Origin: Delphinapterus leucas
Lineage: Eukaryota > Chordata > Mammalia > Artiodactyla > Monodontidae
Direction: 5' to 3'
DNA length: 64,000 bases
Assembly: GCF_002288925.2 (NCBI RefSeq)
Contig: NW_022098093.1
Coordinates: forward strand, 114,063-178,062
In this document: positions 11,239 through 21,145 of the stretch, in pieces
Numbering within the stretch: position 1 is the stretch's first letter
Layout: the number at the start of each line of letters is the position of its first letter
Program-made: the position numbers and the translations under genes
The notes under the pieces: model-generated
Database searches by the model: none
What the model saw: only the letters and a program-made list of their open reading frames with translations
Told to the model about the DNA's origin: nothing

Positions 11239-13278
11239 GAAGGACCTTCAAGACGGTGGAAGAATAAGGCGTGGACATCACCTTCCTCCCCACAAATACA
11301 CCAGAAATACATCTACATGTGGAACAACTACTACAGAACACCGACTGAACGCTGGCAGAAGACCTCAGACCTCCCAAAAGGCAAGAAACTCCCTACGTAC
11401 CTGGGTAGGGAAAAAGAAAAAAGAAAAAACAGAGACAAAAGAATAGGGACGGGACCTGCACCAGTGGGAGGGAGCCGTGAAGGAGGAAAGTTTCCACACA
11501 CTAGGAAGCCCCGTCGAGGGCAGAGACTGCGGGTGGCGGAGGGGGGGAGCTTCGGAGCCGTAGAGGAGAGCACAGTAACAGGGGTGTGGAGGGCAAAGCA
11601 CGGAGATTCCCACACAAAGAATCGGTGCCGACCAGCACTCACCAGCCCGAGAGGCTTGTCTGCTCACCTGCCAGGGTGGGCGGGGCTGGGAGCTGAGGAT
11701 CGGGCTTCGGAGGTCAGATCCCAGGGAGAGGACTGGGGTTGGCTGCGTGAACACAGCCTGAACGGGTTACTGCACCACGGCTAGCCGGGAGGGAGTCCGG
11801 GAAAAAGTCTGCACCTGCCGAAGAGGCAAGAGACTTTTTCTTCCCTCTGTTTCCTGGTGCACGAGGAGAGGGGATTAAGAGCGCAGCTTAAAGGAGCTCC
11901 AGAGACGGGCGCGAGCCGTGGCTAACAGCGCGGACCCCAGAGACGGGCATGAGAGGCTAAGGGTGCTGCTGCCGCCACCAAGAAGCCTGTGTGCGAGCAC
12001 AGGTTACTATCCACACACCCCCTTCCGGGGAGCCTGTGCAGCCCGCCACTGCCAGGGTCCCGGGATCCAGGGACAACTTCCCTGGGAGAACACATGGCAC
12101 GCCTCAGGCTGGTGCAACGTCACAACAGCCTCTGCGACCGCAGGCTCTCTCCGCATCCGTACCCCTCCCTCCACACGGCCTGAGGGAGCCAGAGCCCCCA
12201 ATCAGCTGCTCCTTTAACCCCATCCTGTCTGAGCGAAGAACAAATGCCCTCAGGAGACCTACACGCAGAGGCAGGGCCAAATCCAAAGCTGAACCCCAGG
12301 AGCTGTGCGAACAAAGAAGAGAAAGGGAAATCTCTCCCAACAGCCTCATGAGCAGCGGATTAAATCTCCACAATCAACCTGATATACCTGCATCTGTGGA
12401 ATACCTGAATAGACAACGAGTCATCCCAAATTGAGGAGGTGGACTTTGAGAGCAATGATATATATATATTTTTTTCCCTTTTTCTTTTTGTGAGTGTGCA
12501 TGTGTATGCTTCTATGTGTAATTTTGTCTGTATAGCTTTCCTTTTACCATTTGTCCTACAGTTCTGTCTGTCCATTTTGTTTTTTTTTTAAGTATAGTTT
12601 TAGTATGTGTTATCATTTGTGGATTTATTTTTTGGTTTGCTTGCTCTTTACTTTCTTTCTTTTATATTTTTATTTATAAAATTTTCTTTAATAATTATTT
12701 TTACTTTAATAACTTTATTATATTTTACTTTACTTTATTTTATCTTCTTCTTTCTTTCCTCCTTTTTTTTTCTCCCTTTTATTCTGAGCCATGTGGATGA
12801 CAGGCTCTTGGTGCTCCAGCCAGACGTCAGGGCTGTGACTCTGAGATGGGAGAGCCAAGTTCAGGACACTGGTCCCCAAGAGACCTCCCAGCTCCACATA
12901 ATATCAAATGGTGAAAATCTCCCAGAGATCTCCATCTCAACACCAAGACCCAGCTCCACTCAACGACCAGCAAGCTACAGTGCTGCACACCCTATGCCAA
13001 ACAAGACAGGAACACAACCCCACCCAGTAGCAGACAGGCTGCCTAAAATCATAATAAGTCCACAGACACCCAAAACACACCACCAGATGTGAACCTGCCC
13101 ACCAGAAAGACAAGATCCAGCCTCATCCACCAGAACACAGGCACTAGTACCCTCCACCAGGAAGCCTACACAACCCACTGAATGAACCTTAGCCACTAAG
13201 GACAGACAGCAAAAACAACGAGAACTACAAACCTGCAGACTGTGAAAAGGAGACCCCAAACACAGTGAGTTAAGCAAA
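11239..13278 (+). promoter_or_regulatory. L1 copy A 5' UTR (internal promoter region)
   Basis: This 2-kb leader is GC- and CpG-rich at about 11450-12300, followed by a T-rich/pyrimidine tract (about 12460-12790) and an A-rich lead-in to ORF1. L1 5' UTRs act as internal pol II promoters. The YY1-like core seen at the very start of copy B (AAGATGGC) reads AAGACGGT here at 11250-11257, so the likely start-site element is mutated. Long frames occur on both strands in the GC-rich part; the antisense ones are discussed as a finding. It begins right after the TSD, so no 5' truncation is evident. Confidence 0.75.
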
Positions 13279-14161
13279 ATGAGAAGACAGAGAAACACAC
13301 AGCAGTTGAAGGAGCAAGATAAAAACCGACCAGACCTAACAAATGAAGAGGAAACAGGCAGTCTACCTGAAAAAGAATTCAGAATAATGATAGTAAAGAT
13401 GATCCAAGATCTTGGAAATAGAATAGAGAAAATGCAAGAAACATTTAACATGGACCTAGAAGAAATAAAGAGCAAACAAACAGTGACGAACAACACAATA
13501 AATGAAATTAAAAATTCTCTACAAGGGATCAATAGCAAAATAACAGAGGCAGAAGAACAGATAACTGATCTGGAAAATAAAATAGTGGAAATAACTACTG
13601 CAGAGCAGAATAAAGAAAAAAGAATGAAAAGAATCGAGGACAGTCACAGAGACCTCTGGGACAGCATTAAACTCACAAAAGTTCGATTTATAGGGGTCCC
13701 AGAAGAAGAGAAAAAGAAAGGGACTGAGAAAATACTTGAAGAGATTACAGTTGAAAACTTCCCTAATATGGGAAAGGAAATACTTAAGTCCAGGAAGCAC
13801 AGAGAATCCCATACAGGATAAATCCAAGGAGAAACATGCCAAGATGCATATTAAGCAAACTATCAAAAATTAAATACAAAGAAAATATATTAAAAGAAGC
13901 AAGGGAAAAACAAGAACACACAAGGGAATCCCCATAAGGTTAACAGCTGATCTTTCAGCAGAAACTCTGCAAGCCAGAAGGGAGTGGCAGGACATATTTA
14001 AAGTGATGAAGGAGAAAAACCTACAACCAAGATTACTCTACCCAGCAAGGATCTCATTCAGATTTCATGGAGAAATTAAAAGCTTTACAGACAAGCAAAA
14101 GCTGAGAGAGTTCAGCACCACCAAACCAGCTTTACAACAAATGCTAAAGGAACTTCTCTAG
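13279..14161 (+). pseudogene. L1 copy A ORF1 (RNA-binding chaperone), broken by two frameshifts
   Basis: ORF1p binds L1 RNA as a trimer and is needed for retrotransposition. The first 170 codons are open from the ATG at 13279 (MRRQRNTQQLKEQ). Residues about 34-120 are a heptad-rich coiled coil (IMIVKMIQDLGNRIEKM through ITDLENKIVEI). An RRM-like domain starts near residue 134 (KVRFIGVPE). A 1-base deletion near 13788 sends the frame to a stop at 13819-13821. The C-terminal domain continues in another frame, and a second frame change near 13905-13925 is needed to reach the natural stop at 14159-14161. The span of about 294 codons suits an L1 ORF1. No full-length protein can be made. Confidence 0.92.
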
Positions 14162-16360
14162 GCAAGAAACACAAGAGAAGGAAAACACCTACAATAACAA
14201 GCCCAAAACAATTAAGAAAGTGGTAATAGGAACATACATATGGATAATTACCTTAAATGTAAATGGATTAAATGCTCCAACCAAAAGACACAGACTGGCT
14301 GAATGGATAAAAAAACAAGACCCTTATATATGCTGTCTACAAGAGACCCACTTCAGACCTAGGGACACATACAGACTGAAAGTGAGGGGATGGAAAAAGA
14401 GATTCCATGCAAATGGAAATCAAAAGAAAGCTGGAGTAGCAATTCTCATATGAGAAAAAGAGACTTGAAAAGAAAGACCACTGCAAGAGACAAAGAAGGA
14501 CGCCACATAATGATCAAGAGATCAATCCAAGAAGAAGATATAACAGTTGTAAATATTTATGAACCCAACATAGGAGCACCTCAATACATAAGGCAAATAC
14601 TAACAGCCATAAAAGGGGAAGTCAATAGTAACACAATCATAGTAGGGGACTTTAACACCCCACTTTCACCAATGGACAGATGATCATCAAAAATGAAAAT
14701 AAATAAGAAAACACAAGCTTTAAATGATACATTAAACAAGATGGACTTAATTGATATTTATAGGACATTCCATCCAGAAACCACAGAATACACTTTCTTC
14801 TCAAGTGCTCATGGAACATTCTCCAGGATAGATCATACCTTGGGTCACAAATCAAGCCTTGATAAATTTAAGAAAACTGAAATTGTATCAAGTATGTTTT
14901 CTGACCACAGCACTATGAGACTAGATATCAATTACAGAAAAAGATCTGTAAAAAATACAAGCACATGGAGGCTAAACAATACACTACTTAATAACGAAGT
15001 GATCACTGAAGAAATCAAAGAGGAAATCAAAAAATACCCAGAAATAAATGACAATGGAGACACGACAAACCAAAACCTATGGGATGCAGCAAAGCAGTTC
15101 TAAGAGGGAAGTTTATAGCAATACAATCCTACATTAAGAAACAAGAAACATCTCAAATAAACACCCTGACCTTACACTTAAAGCAATTAGAGAAAGAAGA
15201 ACAAAAAAACGCCAAGGTTACCAGAAGGAAAGAAACCATAAAGATCAGATCAGAAATAAATAAAAAAGAAATGAAGGTAACGATAGCAAAGATCAATAAA
15301 ACTAAAAGCTGGTTCTTTCAGAAGATAAACAAAATTGATAAACCATTAGCCAGACTCATCAAGAAGAAAAGGGAAAAGACTCAAATCAACAGAATTAAAA
15401 ATGAAAAAGAAGTAACAACTGACACTGCAGAGATACAAAGGATCATGAGAGATTACTACAAACAACTATATGCCAATAAAATGGACAACCTGGAAGAAAC
15501 GGACAAATTATTAGAAATGAACAACCTTCTGAGACTGAAATAGGAAGAAATACAAAATATGAACACACCAATCACAAGCACTGAAATTGAAACTGTGATT
15601 AAAAATCTTCCAACAAACAAAAGCCCAGGACCAGATGGCTTCACAGGCGAAATCTATGAAACATTTAGAGAAGAGCTAACACCTATCCTTCTCAAACTCG
15701 TCCAAAATATAGCAGAGGGAGGAACACTCCCAAACTCATTCTATGAGGCCACCATCACCCTGATACCAAAACCAGACAAAGATATCACAAAGAAAGAAAA
15801 CTACAGGCCTATATCACTGATGAACATAGATGCAAAAATCCTCAACACAGTACTAGCAAACAGAATCTAACAGCACATTAAAAGGATCATGCACCATGAT
15901 CAAGTGGGGTTTACCCCAGGAATGCAAGGATTCTTCAATATACGCAAATCAACCAATATGATACACCATATAAACAAATTGAAGGATAAAAACCATATGA
16001 GAATCTCAATAGATGCAGAGAAAGCTTCCAACAAAATTCAACACCCATTTATGATAAAAACTCTCCAGAAAGGAGGTATAGAGGGAACTTTCTTCAACAT
16101 ACTAAAGGCCATATATGACAAACCCACAGTCAACATCATCTTCAATGGTGAAAAACTGAAAGCATTTCCACTAAGATCAGGAACAAGACAAGGTAGCCCA
16201 CTCCCACCACTATTATTCAATATAGTTTTGGAAGTTTTAGCCACAGCAATCAGAGAAGAAAAGGAAATAAAAGTAATCCACATCGGAAAAGAAGAAGTAA
16301 AGCTGTCACTGTTTGCAGATGACATGATACTATACATAGAGAATCCTAAAGATGCTACCA

Positions 16361-16388
16361 NNNNNNNNNNNNNNNNNNNNNNNNNNNN
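16361..16388. other. 28-base assembly gap (N run)
   Basis: Twenty-eight Ns sit 37 bases after the FADD motif in the RT domain. The ORF2 frame is the same on both sides, so the stated length is at least compatible with the missing bases. It is most likely a repeat-caused gap. Confidence 0.99.
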
Positions 16389-17643
16389 TGGTAAAGTAGC
16401 AGGATACAAAATTAATGCACAGAAATCTCTAGCATTCCTATACACTAATGATGAAAAATCTGAAAGTGAAATTAAGAAAACACTCCCATTTACCACTGCA
16501 ACAAAAAGAATAAAATATCTAGGAATAAACCCACCTACGGAGACAGAATACCTGTATGCAGAAAATTACACGACACTGATGAAAGAAATTAAAGATGATA
16601 CAAATATATGCCGAGATATTCCATGTTCTTGGATTGGAAGAATCAATATTGTGAAAATGACTATACTACCCAAAGCAATCTACAGACTCAATGCAATCCC
16701 TATCAAACTACCACTGGCATTTTTCACAGAACTAGAATAAAAAATTTCACAATTTGTATGGAAACACAAAAGACCATACTACAAAGCTACAGTAATCAAA
16801 AGAGTATGGTACTGGCACAAAAACAGAACTATAGATCAATGGAAGAGGATAGAAAGCCCAGAGATAAACCCACGCACATATGGTCATCTTATCTTTGATA
16901 AAGGAGGCAAGAATATACAGTGGAGAAAAGACAGCCTCTTCAATAAGTGGTGCTGGGATAACTGGGCAACTACATGTAGAAGAATGAAATTAGAATGCTC
17001 TCTAACACCATACACAAAAATAAACTCAAAATGGATTAAAGACCTAAATGTAAGGCCAGACACTATTAAACTCTTCGAGGAAAACACAGGCAGGACACTA
17101 TATAACATAAATCTCAGCAAGATCCTTTTTGACCCACCCCCTAGAGAAATGGAAATAAAACCAAAAATAAACAAATGGGACCTAATGAAACTTCAAAGCT
17201 TTTGCACAGCAAAGGAAACCATAAACAAGAGGAAAAGACAACCCTCAGAATGGGAGAAAACATTTGCAAATGAAGCAACTGACAAAGGATTAATCTCCAA
17301 AATTTACAAGCAGCTCATGCAGCTCAATATCAAAAAAACAAACAACCCAATCCAAAAATGGGCAGAAGACCTAAAGAGACATTTCTCCAAAGAAGATATA
17401 CAGATTGCCAACAAACACATGAAAGAATGTTCAACATCATTAATCATTAGAGAAATGAAAATCAAAACTAAAATGAGGTATCACCTCACACCAGTCAGAA
17501 TGGCCGTCATCAAAGAATCTACAAAGAATAAATGCTGGAGAGGGTGTGGAGAAAAGGGAACCCTCTTGCACTGTTGGTGGGAATGTAAATTTATACAGCC
17601 ACTATGGAGAACAGTATGGAGGTTCCTTAAAAAGCTAAATATA

Positions 17644-17860
17644 GGGCTTCCCTGGTGGTGCAGTGGTTGAGAGTCTGCCTGCCGATGCAGGGGACGTGGG
17701 TTTGTGCCCCGGACTGGGAAGATCCCACATGCCACAGAGCGGCTGGGCCCGTGAGCCATGGCCGCTGAGCCTGTGCTTCCGGAGCCTGGGCTCCGCAACG
17801 GGAGAGGCCACGACAGTGAGAGGCCCGTGTACCACCAAAAAAAAAAAAAAAAAGAAAAAG
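17644..17860 (+). mobile_element. CHR-2-type SINE inside L1 copy A ORF2
   Basis: A complete SINE (A-box tggtgcagtgg, GC-rich body, A17 tail broken by G) splits ORF2 just after the Cys-rich motif. L1 sequence resumes at about 17863 (aactaaaaattgaac). The flanks aaaagctaaatat and gaaaactaaaaatt form an imperfect TSD. It dates copy A as older than this SINE. Confidence 0.95.
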
Positions 17861-18193
17861 AAAACTAAAAATTGAACTACCATACGACCCAGCAATCCCA
17901 GTACTAGGCATATACCCTGAGAAAACCATAATTCAAAAAGAGTCATGTACCACAATGTTCATTGCAGCTATATTTACAATAGCTAGGACATGTAAGCAAC
18001 CTAAGTGTCCATAAACCTATGAATGGATAAAGAAGATGTGGCACGTATATACAATGGAATATTACTCAGCCATAAAAAGAAACAAAATTGAGTTTTTTGT
18101 AGTGAGGTGGATGGACCTAGGATTTGTCATATAAAGTCAAGTCAGAAAGAGAAAAACTAATACCGTATGCTAACACATATATATGGAATCTAA

Positions 18194-18557
18194 AAAAAAA
18201 AAATGGTCATGAGGAACCTAGGGGCAAGATGGGAAGAAAGACACAGACCTACTAGAGAATGGACTTGAGGATACAGGGAGGGGGAAGGGTAAGCTGGGAT
18301 AAAATGAGAGAGTGGTATGGACATATATACACTCCCAAATGTAAAATAGCTAGTGGGAAGCAGCCGCAGAGCCCCGGGAGATCAGCTTAGTGCTTTGTGA
18401 CCACCTAGCAGGGTGGGGTAGGGAGGGTGGGAGAGAGGGAGACGCAAGAGGGAAGAGATATGGGAACATATGTATATGTATAACTGATTCACTTTGTTAT
18501 AAAGAAGAAAGTAATACACCATTGTAAAACAATTATACTTCAATAAAGATGTTAAAA
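18194..18557 (+). other. L1 copy A 3' UTR with G-rich tract
   Basis: The 3' UTR runs from the ORF2 stop to the TSD. It has two purine/G-rich blocks (about 18270-18300 and 18411-18465). The tract at 18411-18432 has five closely spaced G runs (gggtggggtagggagggtgg) and fits a G-quadruplex pattern, a known trait of mammalian L1 3' UTRs. An AATAAA-type signal lies at about 18542 before the A-rich tail. Confidence 0.85.
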
Positions 18558-18815
18558 ATAAATAAAGCAACTATGTTTTCTAATATCATGTGGAAATAAA
18601 GTTTTAAATCTGGGTGAAACCTGTGTGTCCTCACTTGTATTCCAATTTTGTTTTTGTTACACAAGTTGGGTAGTGATAAATAACTTCAGTGTTAAATAAG
18701 TTTAATGATAACTTTTTTCCCTTTAAAAAATCACAAAGAAGTGACAATTTCCATGTCATTATTAGGACTAGGCACCTAATAATATAGGAATCCTAATAAC
18801 ATCAGGTTGGAACGG

Positions 18816-19098
18816 ATTTTTATTTACTTGGCTGTGTTGGGTCTTAGTTGTGGCACGCGGGATCTTTGTTTTGGCATGTGGGATTTTTTTTTTGTAGTGT
18901 GCAGGCTCTTTGTTGCAGCGTGTAGGCTTCTCTCTAGTTGTGGCCCACGTGCTCTAGAGCGCGAGGGCTCGGTAGTTGTGGCATGCAGGCTTAGTTGCCC
19001 CGAGGCATGTGGGATCTTAGTTCCCCAACCAGGGATCGAACCTGCATCCCCTGCACTGGAAGGCAGATTCTTGACCACTGGAACACCAGGTAAGTCCC
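18816..19098 (-). mobile_element. CHR-1-like tRNA-derived SINE, antisense
   Basis: Read on the minus strand it begins 'gggacttacctggtgttcca', has a B-box-like ggttcgatccc, and continues with blocks such as 'ggggaactaagatcccacat' and 'ccacaactaccgagccctcg'. This is the older cetartiodactyl CHR-1 layout, different from the CHR-2 copies here. It is clearly more diverged than they are. Confidence 0.72.
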
Positions 19099-19201
19099 AA
19101 GAATGGATTATTTAAAATGTTTATATTTATGGTCTCAAGCCCCCAAATCCTATGTTTCACACTTTAGCCTAGATTAGGTCCCTCTATATTCCCTATATTC
19201 C

Positions 19202-19242
19202 CTTATTATGCAGGAGCCCCTGGTTATAACTTTCTATGCCTT
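19202..19242 (+). repeat. 41-bp direct repeat, copy 1
   Basis: Bases 19202-19242 are identical to 20474-20514, 1,272 bp downstream, same orientation. The sequence is not low-complexity and not a repeat family that I recognise. Confidence 0.95.
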
Positions 19243-19278
19243 GGTGTTTATGAAGTATGTGCATGTGAGCATGTGTGT

Positions 19279-19280
<2 letters not shown>

Positions 19281-19312
<32 letters not shown>
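19281..19312. repeat. (GT)16 microsatellite
   Basis: Sixteen uninterrupted GT units after an imperfect TG-rich lead. Confidence 0.97.
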
Positions 19313-19314
<2 letters not shown>

Positions 19315-19729
19315 GGATAAAGGACCATGCATAATGAATTTGTTAAAATTAGTATTCTCTTAATTATCATTAATGATTTGTCTTAAAATTTCTATTTCAC
19401 ATTACAAAAGATGAGTAGTTTAATACAGTGTGTTAAGCCATCAAATATATCTTATGCAGACCATGGTAATTATTTTTCCTGAAAGCCTAAGTTTTCATTA
19501 AATCTTATAACCACATAGGGAGTGCAGTTAAATAGAATATTTGTAAGTTTATAGCACATTAATTCAACATCCCATCACTGCGGAAATATATAAATGTGAA
19601 AATGTGACCAAAATGTCAATACATTCCCAATATAACAAATAAATCTGAAAATATCTTATGATTTATAAATAATCAAATGGGAGCATAAATGAAATGAATA
19701 AACTTCTTTTTTCATCTTTGAACTTGTTT
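19313..19729. other. Unassigned AT-rich sequence
   Basis: Nothing recognised. Confidence 0.5.
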
Positions 19730-19895
19730 TGGTAGTTCCCTCTTACTGAAATAATCTTTGGCATTCTCTTTCAAAAATTTCCAATCAAATTCTAAGACCC
19801 ATTTTAAATGTCATTTCCCCCAGAAAGCATTTCTCAATTGTGTTACACAAAATTAATCCTCCCCTTAGTTCTTGTGAACACCAGCTAATAGTATG
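19730..19895 (+). mobile_element. L2 LINE 3' fragment
   Basis: It resembles the L2 3' region: 'ttttaaatgtcatttccccc' then 'agaaagcatttctcaattgt'. Ancient and short. Confidence 0.55.
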
Positions 19896-19905
19896 TCAAA
19901 ACACA

Positions 19906-20228
19906 CAGCATGGGGCTTCCCTGGTGGCACAGTGGTTGTAGTGAGGTGGATGGACCTAGGATTTGTCATATAAAGTAAAGTCAGAAAGAGAAAAACTAAT
20001 ACCGTATGCTAACTCATATATATGGAATCTAAATCTAAATCTGCCTGCCGATTCAGGAGACACGGGTTCGTGCCCCGGTCTGGGAAGACCCCACATGCCG
20101 CGGAGCGGCTGGGCCCGTGAGCCATGGCCGCTGAACCTGCGCATGTGGAGCCTGTGCTCCGCAACGGGAGAGGCCACAGTGGTAAGAGGCCGCGTCCCGC
20201 AAAAAAAAAAAAACCCACAATAAAACCC
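19906..20228 (+). mobile_element. CHR-2-type SINE carrying a 98-bp L1 fragment
   Basis: The SINE starts at about 19914 (ggggcttccctggtggcaca). After 'cagtggtt' at 19931-19937 it departs from the family and resumes at about 20038 with 'tctgcctgccg', running to an A tail near 20214. The intervening bases come from L1. Loosely matching flanks (acacagca just before the SINE and after the tail) suggest the TSD. The A-box survives; the normal A-box to B-box spacing is enlarged by about 95 bases, so pol III activity would be impaired. Confidence 0.93.
19936..20033 (+). repeat. 98-bp copy of nearby L1 (donor 18097-18194) inside a SINE
   Basis: Aligned without gaps at a constant offset of 1,839 bp, the two stretches differ at only two bases (18138/19977 and 18175/20014). 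Both share a 4-base deletion ('catataaagt.aagtcag') that the other three L1 3' ends in the window (near 3250, 26820, 61740) do not have. The 3' edge has a small filler of repeated 'aatcta'. Confidence 0.92.
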
Positions 20229-20384
20229 ACACAGCAGCCAATAGAGTGATGTGTGTAAGAGGAAAATCTGCATCCTACTTATCTTTCCATATCTTTCACC
20301 TAACATATCTCCAGATACTTAGTCAATGCTAAACGAACATCTGTTGAATAAATATAAGGAAGAAAGTGAAAGAATTCTCCCCTT

Positions 20385-20620
20385 TTTAAGCATGAATTAT
20401 GTATCATGCACCATGCTAGGCATCAAGGATATACAGATGTTGCCCTCATAGCTGGCAGGCTGTTAGCAGGATTCTTATTATGCAGGAGCCCCTGGTTATA
20501 ACTTTCTATGCCTTAAAAATCTCTGTCTTAAAAGTTTGGAGAAGAGTTGAAAAATATTGTTTATTGAGTTCCTTTTTTTAGGCCAAACACCATATATGTT
20601 ACTTCCGTAATCCTGTAAGT
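20385..20620. mobile_element. Ancient interspersed repeat pieces (MIR/L2 class)
   Basis: Bases 20385-20470 contain 'accatgctaggcatcaagga' and 20545-20620 contain 'ttattgagttcctttttt' followed by 'ggccaaacaccatatatg'. Both echo old mammalian repeats. The 41-bp repeat copy 2 lies between them. Confidence 0.4.
20474..20514 (+). repeat. 41-bp direct repeat, copy 2
   Basis: Exact copy of 19202-19242. It sits between two decayed ancient-repeat pieces, 440 bp downstream of the L1 fragment captured in the SINE. Confidence 0.95.
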
Positions 20621-20944
20621 AACTGTGATTACTACATTCGCTGACTTCTCTTGTTTGTACCCTACTCTCTCCCTAATCATAAGCAATATGGCCCAATTGC
20701 ACTATAATATTCTCCATCTTCATCTTCCCTTCCTACTCTTTCATTCAACAGCTACCATCATCAATAACCTTTCTAATCATGGGAGCTCTAATTGCCAAGT
20801 ATAAACAATATTTTTTCACTCTATCTTCTTCAACATCTCTATTGCTCATTACCCCTGCTTACCTCTACTATGTTCATTTTATAAGTCACAACATAACTAT
20901 TTTTTGTATTTATTTAGCTGACCTTTTCTGACCACTTCTTACAA

Positions 20945-21145
20945 CCTGGACACTTTGCTACAGGTTACATACATTGTACTAATTTAATGTAACAAAATTT
21001 TATTAAGGACATTTGCTTTTATTCTAAAAATTGTCTCTATATTGTATTGAGAGGAAACTGAGGCTCAGAAAAGTTAAGGAATTTTCCCAAACTCAAACAA
21101 CTGGTGACCAGAGTAACTGAGATTCCAACTTAAATCTACTATCTG
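20945..21145 (-). mobile_element. MIR SINE, antisense
   Basis: It contains 'gaggaaactgaggctcagaa', then 'agttaaggaattttcccaaa', then a decayed 'gagattccaacttaaat' end, the usual antisense MIR order. Confidence 0.6.

Larger units (their letters stand above)
14220..18193 (+). pseudogene. L1 copy A ORF2 (endonuclease-reverse transcriptase), multiply broken
   Basis: ORF2p nicks the target and reverse-transcribes L1 RNA. The APE-like endonuclease is visible: NVNGLNAP near the start, CCLQETH at 14331-14351, GDFN at 14645-14656, SDH at 14900-14908. The RT domain has the GTRQGSP block and the catalytic FADD at 16312-16323. The C-terminal Cys-rich motif ([18 protein letters not shown]) is at 17533-17586. 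Lesions: a 1-base frameshift near 14450 with a TGA at 14451, a TGA at 14681, a 1-base deletion near 15092, in-frame stops at 15541 (TAG), 15868 (TAA) and 16738 (TAA), an apparent in-frame deletion near 16770, a SINE from 17644, and further decay up to the stop at 18191-18193. Between 15079 and 17640 the frame is otherwise kept, also across the N gap. Confidence 0.94.
11221..18575 (+). mobile_element. Full-length but inactive LINE-1 (copy A) with perfect 18-bp TSD
   Basis: A whole L1 in order: 5' UTR (11239-13278), ORF1 (13279-14161), a short spacer, ORF2 (14220-18193), and a 3' UTR with a polyadenylation signal and A-rich tail. The 18-bp TSD ataaataaagcaactatg is identical at 11221-11238 and 18558-18575, which proves one insertion by target-primed reverse transcription. 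Inside it are a later CHR-2 SINE (17644-17860) and 28 unsequenced bases (16361-16388). Both ORFs carry frameshifts and ORF2 carries several stop codons, so it cannot move itself. The 5' UTR matches the second L1 at 62222 closely. Confidence 0.96.

Noticed and set aside
11206..11784. 192-codon plus-strand frame starting before L1 copy A
   Set aside because: It begins in the TSD/flank and runs into the GC-rich L1 5' UTR; copy B does not keep the same frame. It reflects low stop density.
11991..12434. 147-codon sense frame in the L1 5' UTR
   Set aside because: The matching region of copy B holds only shorter, differently broken frames, so there is no sign of a conserved protein.
12607..13092. 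161-codon frame with a Phe/Leu-rich, membrane-like start
   Set aside because: The hydrophobic part is the translated T-rich tract of the L1 5' UTR.
12975..13538. 187-codon minus-strand frame
   Set aside because: It is antisense to L1 ORF1 and its leader, a shadow of the ORF1 coding pattern.
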